Shown: positions 1 through 24,022 of the stretch, piece after piece
Layout: each line of letters opens with the position of its first letter
Numbering within the stretch: the first letter of the stretch is position 1
From: Euglena gracilis
Taxonomy: Eukaryota; Euglenida; Euglenophyceae; Euglenales
DNA length: 64,000 nt
NCBI GenBank assembly: GCA_039621445.1
Contig: CP154954.1
Coordinates: 56,044,838 to 56,108,837, forward strand
Reading direction: 5' to 3'
Made by a program: the position numbers and the translations under genes
The notes under the pieces: generated by a model
Told to the model about the DNA's origin: nothing
The model's input: the letters and a program-made list of their open reading frames with translations, nothing else
The model's database searches: none

Positions 1-1169
1 CCTGTGAGATCTCAGGGTTAAATCCCAGCGCCCAAATACTTTCGGTTTTTGCAGGTGTTTTGAAGCACTTTGAACACTTCCAAATGTGACAGGTTGTCAG
101 GGTGGTTACTGGTTGCTACAGATTTGCTGAATGGTTTTGGACCTGGAACAGACTCAAAAGACTCCATCACTCAACAATTTCCTGTTAATCTCGGGCGCTG
201 CATCGCAAAACCCCCTTGGGGGTCCAGCCAAAGACCTTGGGGGTTCAAATTGGAAAAGTTGGGTTGTTTGAAACCCTCTCTCTGTAGGGGAGGGTCGAAT
301 CGGGACAAAAAAAATCAAAAAGCAGCCTTTAACTACTGCCCCCTCCCGGGGAGGAGCAGTAGCTTGTAGCTAAATGAGGGGGGGGGTCTGACCCTCCCTC
401 GGGTTGAAGAAGTGGGCCTGGACTCAAATTTGCATTTACGGGCTGTCCTGGATAAATGTGTAAAATGGAAAGCCTACTCGCAGTGTAACCGTTGGGGATA
501 TGATTGGGGTTAGGAAAAGGGTTCAAGCAGGATTAAGGCAAATAAAGCAAAATTAGGCCCAAAAATTGGACAAATGTTGGCCTCAAAATAAGGCGCCTAA
601 ATTTATACGCTATTCATTTTATTTTGTTATATATTTTTATTATTAGGTGCTACCTATTTAGGGCCTAATAGGTCTAGGACTTTGGCCTAACCCTTTCCCA
701 TTCTTAACGTCAATTATAACCCTGACCCAACTCCTGAAAACTCAGAAAAACAGCAAAAAAAATTCCATTGAAACCCCAATAAACTCGCGCTTAACAAAGT
801 GGACCTCCCCCCAATTTAACGACTGGGCCCTCCCCCCTGGGGGGCCAGAAGTTAAAAGCTGTAAATCAAAACCCAAAAATCAGTAAACCTTGGGGGAAAG
901 CCAATATTAATCACAGAACTTGCCTACGCATGCAGTTTTTGCCATTTTGGACCATTTTTGCACTCGGCAGCGAAACATCATAGCCATCCAGCCTCCGTTT
1001 GGGAAATTGGACCCAGGGCTATGGAAAAGCAGCTGGCGGCAACAAGGCTCCTGGCTGTAACCCTTGGGGGGATCAGGTCCCCTCTGGTTGTTGTCACCGT
1101 GGGGTCGTCAATTGGCCTTTGGGCCTATCAGTCATAACATATCGGTCCGGGGCGTCGAGGGGCCTGCCC
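1..1169. other. Non-coding flank with no gene seen
   Basis: AT-rich DNA with scattered C- and G-runs. A GC-paired hairpin lies near 340-380, whose sequence resembles the repeats near 7140 and 7400. No open frame here has coding-like composition. Confidence 0.5.
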
Positions 1170-1262
1170 GCCACCGTGGTCGCCCGCTGCCCCAGCCGGT
1201 CCTCCTCCATGTCCCCCTTCAGCACGAAGCGGACGTACATGTACGTGCGGGGCCGGGCTGCC
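1170..1262 (-). CDS. Internal exon of an unidentified protein
   Basis: A GC-rich 93-nt minus-strand exon whose product includes RTYMYVRFVLKGDMEEDRLG. Both ends fit the nonconventional intron rule: CTG at -8 to -6 before base 1262 and CAG at +4 to +6 after base 1170. It lies beyond the stop codon of gene A at 1880 and has a different phase, so it should belong to another minus-strand gene running off the left edge. I do not recognise the family. No start codon, stop codon or partner exon could be placed. Confidence 0.45.
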
Positions 1263-1589
1263 CGTGCCAGGCCGCCCCGTCCCCCATCCTGTCCCCCATC
1301 CCGTCCCCCATCCCCCCACAGACCACAGATCCCCTGAGAGACCCCAGGATGGGTACTTTTCCCCGAGCCCAAATCCGCCCACCCGCTGTTTTTAACAAAA
1401 AAAACCCGCCCCCCCCCCCCACCGCTGGGGGGAGGGGCCAAAATACAGCCAAAATCTGACCAATGCCCCCCCCCAGTGGAAAAAAATTTGGACAACATTT
1501 GGATTTTCTTCGGTTGGCAATTCCTCTGTTGCAATGGTTCCCTCCATTCTGGGTTGCCATGCAAAAGGTAAGTGTTTTGTAATGATCCC

Positions 1590-1695
1590 AGTATAAAACG
1601 CAGTACTTCGGACAGAGTCTGCATTATATAACGCAGACTTTGTCCGCTCGAAGTCCTGCGTTGTTAACGCAGACTCTGTCCTGAGTCCCTGGAGG
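1590..1695. repeat. AACGCAGACTCTG-type short repeat, copy 1
   Basis: Several imperfect direct and inverted copies of an AACGCAGACT(C/T)TGTCC word. The same word family forms a denser array at 20285-20400. Confidence 0.6.
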
Positions 1696-1879
1696 AGGGC
1701 AATGCCCCCCCCCCCGGGGGGAGGTCCGGCAGCCCCAACCCACCCGCTCACTCTGGAACTCCCACCCACCCCCCCCACCTGGGGGGGGGGGGGAGGGGTC
1801 ACACAGGTGTGAAGTGAATCCATGACCCCCAGCATCCCGCGGCCCCCGGCTCTGGAGTCCGGCCCGCACCGGCGCCCGC

Positions 1880-15930
<14,051 letters not shown>

Positions 15931-16770
15931 GGTGCATACAATTTTTTACCGACCCCCCCGGGGGGGGGGGGTCACTCCAGTTTTTGAAAAACCAGTCAGT
16001 CACTTTTTTTTGGGAAACCAGTCAGTCACTACCCCCCCCCCGGGGGGGTCGACCACTCTGGAATCCAAAGGAAATTTGACCAAAAACATGCAAAAAAGGC
16101 CAAAACCAGGCCAGACCTTCGGCCCTAGGACGGACCCCCTTCATGGCACCTTGCTGGCACAGGGCAACACAAAGAAAAAGTCCGGCTCCGTAGGTGCAGA
16201 GCTTGCTGCTGTTGCCAACTGTTTGGAGTTCGCCAAACTGTGTCAACATCGGCAAGCCTGTTAACCTGAGCTGGATGCTTTCTTTGTTGCCTGGACGGGA
16301 TGGGAGCTGGAACCCAGCCTGTTGTTCGATGAGGCGAGCGTCATCGAACAGTGTGTGGTCCCCTGACCAACCCCCTGTGCCTCGTGCTATGTCCCGACTG
16401 CCAATAAAACACGAGAAATGTGGTTTTTGTGGTGTTGCCATTCCCAAAAATCCAAATTGTGTGGAGGTGAACAAAGTTGTCTGTGACGCCAAACAAACAA
16501 AGTTGTCTGTGAACAAAGTTGTCTGCGATTGGCATATCATTTTCATTGCCAAGATTTGGCAAAAGAGCCAAAGTATGGCTCTTTTGTTTGTGTAAAGCGT
16601 GTCGTGTGCCGTGATGTCCGCCACTCTGTTTCGTTGTGCTCCAAGGCAACCTAGCCTTCTGTTGTGTTGTAGAATGCCCCCGACCCGCCTCACTGGTTGA
16701 GGACCACCCGGCCTCGCAACCACACGCCGATTTTTCATGATACTGTTTTTGGCTTTTTACTCAGGGTTGC
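15931..16770. other. Repeat-rich interval, no supported gene
   Basis: A C/G-run hairpin at 15952-16050, then mixed DNA. A forward frame at 16390-16480 has a small Cys pattern (CGFCGVAIPKNPNC), and there are three near copies of AACAAAGTTGTCTGTGA at 16468-16530. Neither strand gives a convincing gene. Confidence 0.4.
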
Positions 16771-16771
16771 C

Positions 16772-16970
16772 ACAGATGCCCTCACTGAAAATGTGCCTGA
16801 ACCCGGATGCCTTCACTGAAAACGTGTCATTGACACAAATGCCCTCATTGAAAACGTGCCTGAACCCAGATGCCTTCACTGAAAACGTGTCATTGCCACA
16901 AATGCCCTCATTAAAAACGTGTTCATGACCACGAATTTCAGGGCAGGCATTTGGCGGGCTGAACACGTTT
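16772..16970 (+). repeat. 63-bp tandem repeat plus GAACACGTTTT tail, copy 1
   Basis: About 2.4 units of a 63-base repeat built from two half-units, with the words GAAAACGTGTCATTG and GATGCCTTCACT. It is followed by TGACCACGAATTTCAGGGCA and GGCATTTGGCGGGCT. The same elements recur, with the array inverted, at 55064-55320. Confidence 0.85.
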
Positions 16971-17041
16971 TTAAAGCTGCAAGACTGATGTCCCAACCAC
17001 ACAAGCCCCCTGCTTGCCACATCCAAGCAGGGGGGGGGGGG

Positions 17042-17480
17042 AATGCGCTCGCCTGGCCTCGGAAAAAATGCGCAAAATGCGCAAAAATGCGCAAAAAAAT
17101 TTTTTTCCAAAAAAAAAACATTTTTCCAAAAATGCGCATTTTTGGAAAAAAATGCGCAAAAATGTGCAAAATCCGAGAAAAAATGCGCAAAAATCACAAA
17201 AATGCAAAAAATACCCAAAAAAATGCAAAAATGGCACCAAATTTGAAGAAATTCTGTAGAATAATGAGGAAAATGTAAGTATCAAAAAAAAGTCGAAAAT
17301 TTTAAATTTTTGCAAAAAAATTGCAAAAATGGTCAAAAAATGCGAAAATTTTGGAAAATCACGAAAAAATGTGCCAAAAAGCAAAAAAATGCGCTGAAAA
17401 AAACGAAAAAATGCGCATTTTTGGAAAATTTGAAAAAATGCGCAAAAAAATGCGAAAAAAAGCGAAAAAATGCGAAACGC
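17042..17480. repeat. A-rich AAAATGCGC minisatellite
   Basis: Dense repeats of AAAAATGCGCA and GCGCATTTTTGG, flanked on both sides by a C/G-run next to GCATTC or GAATGC. The long Lys-rich and Phe-rich frames here are composition artefacts. Confidence 0.85.
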
Positions 17481-17639
17481 ATTCCCCCCCCCCCTGCATC
17501 CAAGGCAGCACACAACACTGCAAAATCAATCAAAGCCCCATTTTAAAAAAAAGACCTTCATGTGTTTTGCATCTGCCATCTTCCGCTTTTATTTTTTAAA
17601 ACGGTTTTACCAGATACCATTTAACATTTAGCTTTTAAG

Positions 17640-17722
17640 ATCATCGTTGTGGTCGTCAACGTCATCGTCATCGTCATCATCGTCGTCGTCATCGTCATCA
17701 TCATCATCATCATCATCATCAT
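17640..17722. repeat. (TCA/TCG)n trinucleotide tract
   Basis: Imperfect TCA/TCG repeats followed by an AT palindrome (family D). The mirror arrangement with ATG units lies at 19462-19558, also followed by TAGCTGGC and a family D block. Confidence 0.9.
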
Positions 17723-17830
17723 AGCTGGCGTTTTTTTTTGTTTTTTTTAAAGAAAACGTTTTTTTTGTTTTTTATTAAAAAAAACGGGCAAAAAAAACGG
17801 CAAAAAAAACAAAGGGGAAAATGATGGTCC
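17723..17830. repeat. A/T palindrome family D, copy 1
   Basis: AACG or ACGT next to long T-runs and A-runs that pair (TTTTTTGTTTTTT with AAAAAAAC). Copies lie at 19560-19760, 32740-32960, 41930-42300, 52525-52600, 57655-57735, 59500-59615, 60170-60265, 61095-61160, 63045-63105 and 63350-63410. The copies at 19560 and 41930 share a longer body ending in CCTCGGTCAGAGAAAGACAC. Confidence 0.8.
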
Positions 17831-18000
17831 AAATTTTGCCTTTGACCGCAAGGGTGAACCAATCTTAGCTCAAATGACTTGAAAACCAATACTTTTGGTT
17901 GTCTTCAACAAGAATGGTCAAAATAGGGCATTTTTCTGCCATTTTGGGATGTTTCAACTTAAAACCTATTTTCTGGGCCCGACGCCTGTCTTGAAATTCT

Positions 18001-18190
18001 ACTGACATTAACGGATTTCAGGCTGAAATTGTTTATGTTGGTCGATTTCCATTCAGGCGCCCGTTTATGTCGGTCGATTTCCATTCAGGCGCCCGTTTAT
18101 GTCAGTCGATTTCCATTCAGGCGCCCGTTTATGTCGGTCGATTTCCATTCAGGCGCCCGTTTATGTCGGTCGATTTCCATTCCATTGAAA
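18001..18190 (+). repeat. 32-bp tandem array, left copy
   Basis: Four full units and parts of a 32-base repeat (core CCATTCAGGCGCCCGTTTAT) preceded by ATTTCAGGCTGAAATTG. An inverted array of the same unit lies at 19950-20225. Confidence 0.9.
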
Positions 18191-18474
18191 TCTGTTGCTG
18201 GTCAGATTGGGAATTTTTAGTGACTTTTTGGACTTTTTGGACTTGCCTTTTTTTCGACATTTTTGGTCCTATGGGGTTGTGGAGGAGTTACGGATCAGAC
18301 AAAAAACCAAATTTTGTGGCCAGGTGATCACACCTGGCTGAACTTTGGATGGAACAGACGGAAGGACTTTGGACGGAAGGACGGTACTTAAGATTATTAT
18401 TTTCTGGATCTTCAGAAAAAGCATTCGGCAAATTTGTCCTGAACCAGTTGTCATCACTGGTCATCTGAAAGATT

Positions 18475-18630
18475 TTTGCGCCACAACCACCGCGGAAAAA
18501 TTTTCCCCTTGCGCCGCGACCACCGCAGCAATAATTTTTGCTTGTGCCGCGACAGCCGCGGCAAAAATCTTTCTGTGCGCCGCGACCACCGCGGAAAAAT
18601 TTTTTTTGCACCGCGGCAGGAGCGCCGCGG
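18475..18630. repeat. GCCGCGACCACCGCGG tandem repeat
   Basis: Four imperfect units of about 34 bases with alternating GC hairpin and AAAAATTTTT. A related inverted block lies at 21370-21535. Both end in GCGCACTAACT(A/G)CAAGTATGG before a GGTGAA repeat. Confidence 0.8.
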
Positions 18631-18639
18631 CGCACTAAC

Positions 18640-18745
18640 TACAAGTATGGTACCCCCCCCCCCCCCGGTGAACGTTCACCGGTGAAGTTCACCGGGGGGA
18701 TCCACAGCCCCCCCCCCCGCCCCGTACTGCCTAACCTCCTGTGTG
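18640..18745. repeat. GGTGAACTTCACC repeat family B, partial copy
   Basis: Short palindromes built from TTCACCGGTGAA next to a C-run and CCTAACCTCC. Fuller copies are at 21538-21893, 22170-22545, 22630-22860, 34415-34800, 41500-41735 and 62275-62480. Confidence 0.85.
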
Positions 18746-18832
18746 GAGGTGCTTTGGACCGAACGACTCCATCCGCATGGTGCTGGAAGAACGATAAGCC
18801 GTTGTGGATCTATTGGAGGTGATGGAACCAAT

Positions 18833-19012
18833 ACCCCCCCCCCCATATTGTCCCCCCCCCATATTGTCCCTCGGCCCGGCCGACGAGGGGTTTTTTTTGG
18901 CTCGGTCAATGAAATTTCCTTTGGTGCCCCCATATTGTCCCCCCCCCCATATTATCCCATCGGGCCTCCTGGGGAGAGGTCGGTGGGACAATATGGGGGG
19001 GGGGGTGGTATC
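18833..19012 (+). repeat. ATTGTCCC repeat family A, copy 1
   Basis: A 180-base unit bounded by CCCCATATTGTCCC and GGGACAATATGGGG. The inside word CAATGAAATTTCCTTTGG is shared by all copies: 37855-38035, 38568-38735, 39935-40095 (inverted), 53765-53875, 54000-54170 (inverted), 56715-56895. The ends can pair over the whole unit, so this looks like a miniature inverted-repeat element. Confidence 0.85.
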
Positions 19013-19461
19013 CCATGCCTTGAGTGAACCAATGGAAAACCTGACTTTGGTTCCATGGCCAAGCAAGAACGACCCCCCCCCAGGGGTTGTGGCTGCTTGC
19101 TCCAGGGCACTCTGAGCTCTGAGGCTCTCCAGTTGTGTTCTCCCCGCCTCCCCCCCACCCCGCGTCCCCCCCCCCGCGTCCCCCCCGCGTCCCGGATTTT
19201 GGCCGGGCACGTTTTTTTGATGACCAAAGGAAAATTACATACAAATTCAGGTGACGCCAAAGAAAACTTGTGGGGGTGGTTGGGCCACGGTTCCCCCCCC
19301 CGCCACCCCCCACTCCCCCCCCCCCCCCCGCGTCCCGAACCACCCCCCAGGTCAAATTCCATTGGTGTGAATTAGGTTCAATCTCATTTTGATTCAGGAC
19401 ATGTTGTCTCCAAAACACATTGAAAATGACCCACACACGAAACAGGACAGGTGTCATTTAT

Positions 19462-19477
19462 GAAGGTGATGATGATG

Positions 19478-19538
<61 letters not shown>

Positions 19539-19558
19539 CAATGATGATGATGATGATC
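19462..19558. repeat. (GAT/ATG)n trinucleotide tract
   Basis: About 30 units, nearly perfect, running into TAGCTGGCACTTCG and a family D block. The poly-Met frame is an artefact. Confidence 0.97.
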
Positions 19559-19754
19559 ATAGCTGGCACTTCGTTTAAAACGAAGTCAAAAAAAACACGT
19601 TTTTTTTTTAAAAAAAACATGTTTTTTTTTAAAAAAAAAACAAAAAAAACGCCATTGAGGGTCCAGGGGAAAAAATTTTTTGTCTTTAATTTTAGCTTTT
19701 TTTGCCAATCCTCGGTCAGAGAAAGACACCAAATTTGGGATGTTTCTATACAAA

Positions 19755-19852
19755 AATCGACCGACACTAACAGATTCAGCAGGGGCGCCGGGCGCGAGCG
19801 AGCGAAGCGAGCCGCCCGGCGCCCCTGCTGAATCTGTTAGTGTCGGTCGATT
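19755..19852. repeat. Perfect 40-bp palindrome with an 18-base GC loop
   Basis: Arms 19755-19794 and 19813-19852 are exact reverse complements. The loop 19795-19812 is made of GAGC/GAAGC words. The outer end of each arm (TCGGTCGATT) is the joining word of the 32-bp array on either side. Confidence 0.97.
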
Positions 19853-19949
19853 ATTCTAAAACCTATTTTGTCTGGGCCCGACGCCTGTCTTGATATTCAT
19901 TCGACCGAACCGCCTGGACGGAAATATGGTCAAAAAAGTGGTTTTTGGC

Positions 19950-20225
19950 CCATTAACGGGCGCCTGAATGGAAATCGACTGACATAAACGGCGCCTGAAT
20001 GGAAATCGACCGACATAAACGGGCGCCTGAATGGAAATCGACTGACATAAACGGGCGCCTGAATGGATATTGACTGACATAAACGGACGCCTGAATGGAA
20101 ATCGACTGACATAAACGGTTTCCGATGTCTTGGAAATCGACCAACCTTTTGTTTCCTTTTTTGAATGCCTTTTTGTTCCGTTTTGGGACATTGTCAGTTT
20201 CAGCCTGAAACCCGTTAATGTCGAC
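19950..20225 (-). repeat. 32-bp tandem array, right (inverted) copy
   Basis: Five imperfect units, inverted relative to 18001-18190, then TTTCAGCCTGAAACCCGTTA, matching the left array's outer end. Together they bracket about 1.7 kb including the 19755-19852 palindrome. Confidence 0.9.
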
Positions 20226-20284
20226 CAACCTTTTGCCTTTCTTTTTCGGAATGCTTTTTTCTTTTTTCAATCTCTATATCAAGA

Positions 20285-20400
20285 ACTGCGTCTTAAACGC
20301 AGACTCTGACCTGAGTCTGCGTCTCGAAACGCAGACTCAGGCCGAACAACAGACTGAGCGTTTCGAAACACAGACCCAGGCCAGAGTCTGCGTTTTTTTA
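20285..20400. repeat. AACGCAGACTC short repeat array
   Basis: Alternating direct and inverted copies of GAGTCTGCGT and AACGCAGACTC. Related to 1590-1695. Confidence 0.8.
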
Positions 20401-20774
20401 GAAGCACAGATTTTGACCAAAGCCATGTTGCTATGAACACAGCCTTGGCCCGAAATCCGATGATGTCAATATACCGGTCTGCCAATTAATGCGCGTTCAC
20501 TTTAATTGTCTTCACTTTAATGCGCAGGAGGGTGACCTGCGCATTTTGGTGTTCACAAATATACGCGAAATATTCGCGGCATACGGGAGATTCCTAAATT
20601 TGTGATCCTAATAAGTCAGGACGTGCCGATTTGTTGTGAAGCAACCACGTCGAACCAAGCAACTTCTGTGGATGGTGTGGCGAGAACAATGTCCTATTTC
20701 CCTTGTTTTCCCTACATCTCAGCCAGTGAGGAATTTCCAAATTTTGCTGCACGACACCCTTTTTCAGCTTTTAG

Positions 20775-20955
20775 GTGTTGGAACTGTGCCTTTTGGTCGT
20801 GTTGAGACTGGTGTCTTGAAGCGTGGTGATGTGGTCACTTTCTCACCCAGCAACTTGACCACTGAAGTCAAGTCTGTGGATATGCACCACGAGGCTCTGA
20901 GCGAGGCTGTGCCTGGCGACAACCTTGGCTTCAACGTGAAGAACGTGTCTATCAA
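20775..20955 (+). CDS. Isolated eEF1A exon
   Basis: This encodes a piece of domain 2 of translation elongation factor 1-alpha, including [20 protein letters not shown] and then [20 protein letters not shown]. The acceptor AG at 20773-20774 splits a Gly codon where eEF1A has GG(I/V)GTVP. The donor at 20956 begins gttCAG, fitting both GT and the CAG +4 to +6 pattern. The exon is intact, with no stop or frameshift. No neighbouring eEF1A exon was found within several kb on either side, so it is either part of a gene with very long introns or a stranded duplicate. Pro and Lys at usual places are changed (VPF, KRGD). Confidence 0.85.
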
Positions 20956-21369
20956 GTTCAGTGGGATTTGGTTGTCCAGTCACAATGTTGCTGCAGGTGA
21001 AGCTCAAGGTTTGCTTCTTTCTCCCTTAAAATGTCTCATTGTTCCGTTTGCAGGGGTCAAATCACACCCCTGGTGGGGTTTAAGTGCTGAATTTATTCAT
21101 TGGGATTTGAACTTATGACAGCTGGACCTGATCCTGCCCATGGTTTAAGTGTCTGTTGTCCCTGTGTACTGTCCCTGTCTGCATTTCTGCCTCTCCATGC
21201 ACTGCAATTCTTTTGTGCAACGAAATTTTCTGCCCGGAGTTCAAGAACGTATTGGCAGCAACACAACCCAACATTTTTTTGGTGGAAACAATTAGATTGA
21301 TAGAAAGCGCTCACCCGGGCTTTTGGCAAAACAAAGTGTTGCCAAGGTAGCACCAGCCCCACCCGTTGA

Positions 21370-21535
21370 GGTTTCCCAAAAAAAGTTTCCGCGGCGGTCG
21401 CGGCGCACACACAAACCAGTGCCGGCATTCGGGGCGCACAGAAATTCTTTTGCCGCGGCGCTGCCAGTTACAAAAAAAATTTTCTGCGGTGGTCGCGGCG
21501 CACGGAAACATTTTTTCCGGTCGCACTAACTGCAA
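21370..21535. repeat. GGCGGTCGCGGCGCAC repeat block
   Basis: GC-rich units alternating with AAAATTTT, related to 18475-18630 in inverted order. The block leads directly into the left arm of the foldback element. Confidence 0.7.
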
Positions 21536-21537
21536 GT

Positions 21538-22545
21538 ATGGGGGGTACTTTCGGCGGTGAAGTTCACCGGTGAAGTTTACCGGTGAACTTCACTGTTTTG
21601 ATGGTTGGGGGTGAATTTTTCATGGGTGAAATTTTGCTCCTTTCCTCTCAAAATGGTCATTTTGAGGTTGATGCTCCATGGAATTTAATCAAAATTTCCG
21701 AAAACTTGCCCAAAAATGTCATTTTTTGGCCATTTTTGGCCAAAAAGTGCTCACCGGCGAACTTCACCGGTGAAGTTCACCGATGGGTTAGGCGGGGGGG
21801 AGGGGGTCCGGGACCCCCTGGTGAACTTTCAAACGGTGAACTTCACCATATGGGGGGGTCAAAATGACCAAAGTCTACTGCCTGATCTCCACAGGATCCT
21901 CCACTCTCATTAGGAGGCAACCAGAGGAGCTGGGGTATCTGGCTAGCCGCGGCTGGCCGTGGCTGGCTGGCTGGCAAAAAAAAAGGAGGAGGTCTGGCCA
22001 ACCATGGCCAGCCACGGCTGGCTGGGGAAATTTAGAGGAGGAGGACGTCTGGCTGGATTCCGTGTTGAGGATCTGAAAGAGGAGGAGGAGGTCTGGCTGG
22101 CCGCGGTGGAAATTTTTTTCGTTCTGGGCGCGAACTGGGGAAGTCCTGATTCCGGGTGCTCATCGCACCATGGAGATCAGGCAAGTAGACTTTGGTCATT
22201 TTGACCCCCCCCCCTCCCCCCCCCTATGGTGAAGTTCACCGTTTGAAAGTTCACCGGGGGGTCCCGGACCCCCTCCCCCCCCCCTCTGCCTAACCCATCG
22301 GTGAACTTCACCGGTGAAGTTCACCAAGAGAGTACTTTTTTGGCCAAAAATGGCCAAAAATGGCATTTTGGGCAAGTTTTCGGAAATTTCGATAAAATTC
22401 CATGAAGCATCAACCTCAAAATGACCATTTTGAGAGGAAAGGAGCAAAATTTTACCCATGAAAATTTCATCCCCAACCATCAAAACGGTGAAGTTCACCG
22501 GTGAACTTCACCGGTGAACTTCACCACCGAAAGTACCCCCCCCCT
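21538..22545. mobile_element. Foldback element with arms of about 355 bp
   Basis: The left arm (21538-21893) and right arm (22170-22545) are near-perfect reverse complements. They start at GGGTACTTTCGGCGGTGAAG and end at ACTTTGGTCATTTTGAC or its complement and a CTGATCTCCA word. The loop of about 280 bases is made of GGCTGGC and GGAGGAGG words. A single, unpaired copy of one arm lies at 34480-34800. No protein is coded inside. Confidence 0.85.
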
Positions 22546-22559
22546 CCCCCCCGGTGAAT

Positions 22560-22860
22560 GTTCAGGAGATCAGGCGGTGACTTTGGGTTTTTCGGGCGGG
22601 ACCCCCCCCACCCCCCCCTCTTCATTGGAAATAAATGGCGGTGAACTTCACCGGTGAACTTCACCGGTGAAGTTTCTCCATTGAAATTCCTTTAGGGGCG
22701 AACCCCCCACCCCCCCCCCCCACCCCTGCCTAACCTCCTCACCGGTGAACTTCACCGGGGGGGTCCACAGCCCCCCCCCCCCACCCCTGCCTAACCTCCT
22801 CACCGGTGAACTTCACCGGGGGGGTCCACAGCCCCCCCCCCCCACCCCTGCCTAACCTCC
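22560..22860. repeat. Family B tandem copies
   Basis: Three direct copies of a unit of about 58 bases holding CCACCCCTGCCTAACCTCC and ACCGGTGAACTTCACCGG, after a partial copy near 22560. Confidence 0.85.
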
Positions 22861-22894
22861 CATGTACTTTGGGATCTTTGATGTGCACCATACA

Positions 22895-23455
22895 CCGGAG
22901 GCTAGGTGCGCCGCTCGGGGGGGGGGGATCGGTGAACCTGGCCCCCCCTCCCCCCCCCACCCCCCGACGCAGCGCGTCCCACTAAAGATCTCCCTTCGCT
23001 TTCTATTCCCTCCTTCGCTCCCACGAACCGCCTCTGTCCGCTCTTTTCTTCCCACTTCCTTCCGCTCCTGACGTCCTCCACCCCGCTAGCCTTTCACGCC
23101 CCCCGTAGTGTATCCCCCCCCTCCCCCCACTGTGCCTAGTATGGCCAAGAAAAAAAAATTTTGCCGAAAAAATTGCGATTTTTGAGGCCCAAAAATGACA
23201 AAAAATGACCATTTTCGGACACAAAATGGCAAATTTGGGGGCCGCGCGCTCTGCGCGCGGTCAAAAAAGCACTTTTTTGGTCAAAAATGGCCAAAAATGG
23301 CAAAAAATGACCACTTTTTGGACCCAAAAATCACAAGGATGCGTTCCGCCCGCGCGGCCGCCCTCGGACCCCCCTCCCCCCCCTCCCCCCGCGCGGCCGC
23401 CCGCGCGGCCGCTCGCCCCCCCCTCAGCCCCCCCCCCCCCCCCCCGCCTCCACCA
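22895..23455 (-). repeat. Repeat family C, copy 1 (inverted)
   Basis: A block with the perfect hairpin CCGCGCGC-aga-GCGCGCGG, the words CCATTTTGTGTCCGAAAATG and AAATCGCGATTTTT in complement, and CACTGTGCCTAG at one end. Plus-strand copies lie at 59675-60110 and 60368-60740. Confidence 0.85.
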
Positions 23456-23940
23456 CATTAACCGGAACAGAAATTTGCCTTTGACAACAAGATTTGGTGT
23501 TGTATCCCGAAACTTTCTTCCACTTCATTTGTTGGACTAGAAGCGTGGATCACTGCAAGGAGGGGAACATGAAGCCAAGGGGAGACCATTTTTAGCAGGG
23601 TCACTTGCGACGAGGGCGCAAATTGTTGAGTTGGGCATGGAGCTGGGCTGCAAGCTCAGCCCCACCAAGGGCTTGTCACCGTGTTGCAGGCAGGCCTCTG
23701 CTCGATCGAATATGGATTTACTCAGAGCAAAGGCCTTAGTGGCCTGCATGTGGTGATGCTGGCCCTCTTTCCACAAAGCAATAAGTTCCTGTATTTTCAC
23801 TTCATTTCAGCACCCTTTACTTTCATCATAACTATCCCACACCGCTTCCACCCGAAACGGCATTGTGACACTGAAGGAGATTTTTTTGCGTGTGGGTGAT
23901 TCATATTTTTTTTTCAAAAAAAAACATTTCCGAATGAAGA
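23456..23940. other. Low-repeat interval, no supported gene
   Basis: Ordinary-composition DNA. A minus-strand frame at 23540-23800 and a plus frame at 23680-23900 are both open but match no family I know and show no splice signals. Confidence 0.35.
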
Positions 23941-23947
23941 AAACTTG

Positions 23948-24022
23948 CACACAGCGGGGTTTGAACCTGCGACCTCACAGTGCCGTACTGTTTGCTACGC
24001 CAACTATACTACTCTAACCTTC
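23948..24022 (-). other. tRNA-like sequence (A box and B box), possible SINE head
   Basis: On the minus strand there is TAGTATAGTTGG, fitting a Pol III A box, then 36 bases on GGTTCAAACCC, fitting a B box. The T arm pairs at four of five positions and the anticodon arm at four of five, but the D arm and acceptor stem do not close and T33 is missing. It is therefore not a functional tRNA gene as it stands. Confidence 0.3.

Noticed and set aside
16022-16738. 238-codon minus-strand frame
   Set aside because: It crosses a C/G-run hairpin and three AACAAAGTTGTCTG repeats; the middle part is protein-like but matches no PstS segment that gene A still needs.
17043-17546. Lys-rich and Phe-rich long frames at 16.8-17.5 kb
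   Set aside because: Products of the AAAATGCGC minisatellite.
16772-18190. Regular repeats that might be read as a CRISPR array
   Set aside because: The 63-bp and 32-bp units are contiguous tandem repeats without unique spacers, and the genome is eukaryotic.
23948-24022. A functional tRNA gene
   Set aside because: The D arm and acceptor stem do not pair and T33 is absent; listed only as tRNA-like.
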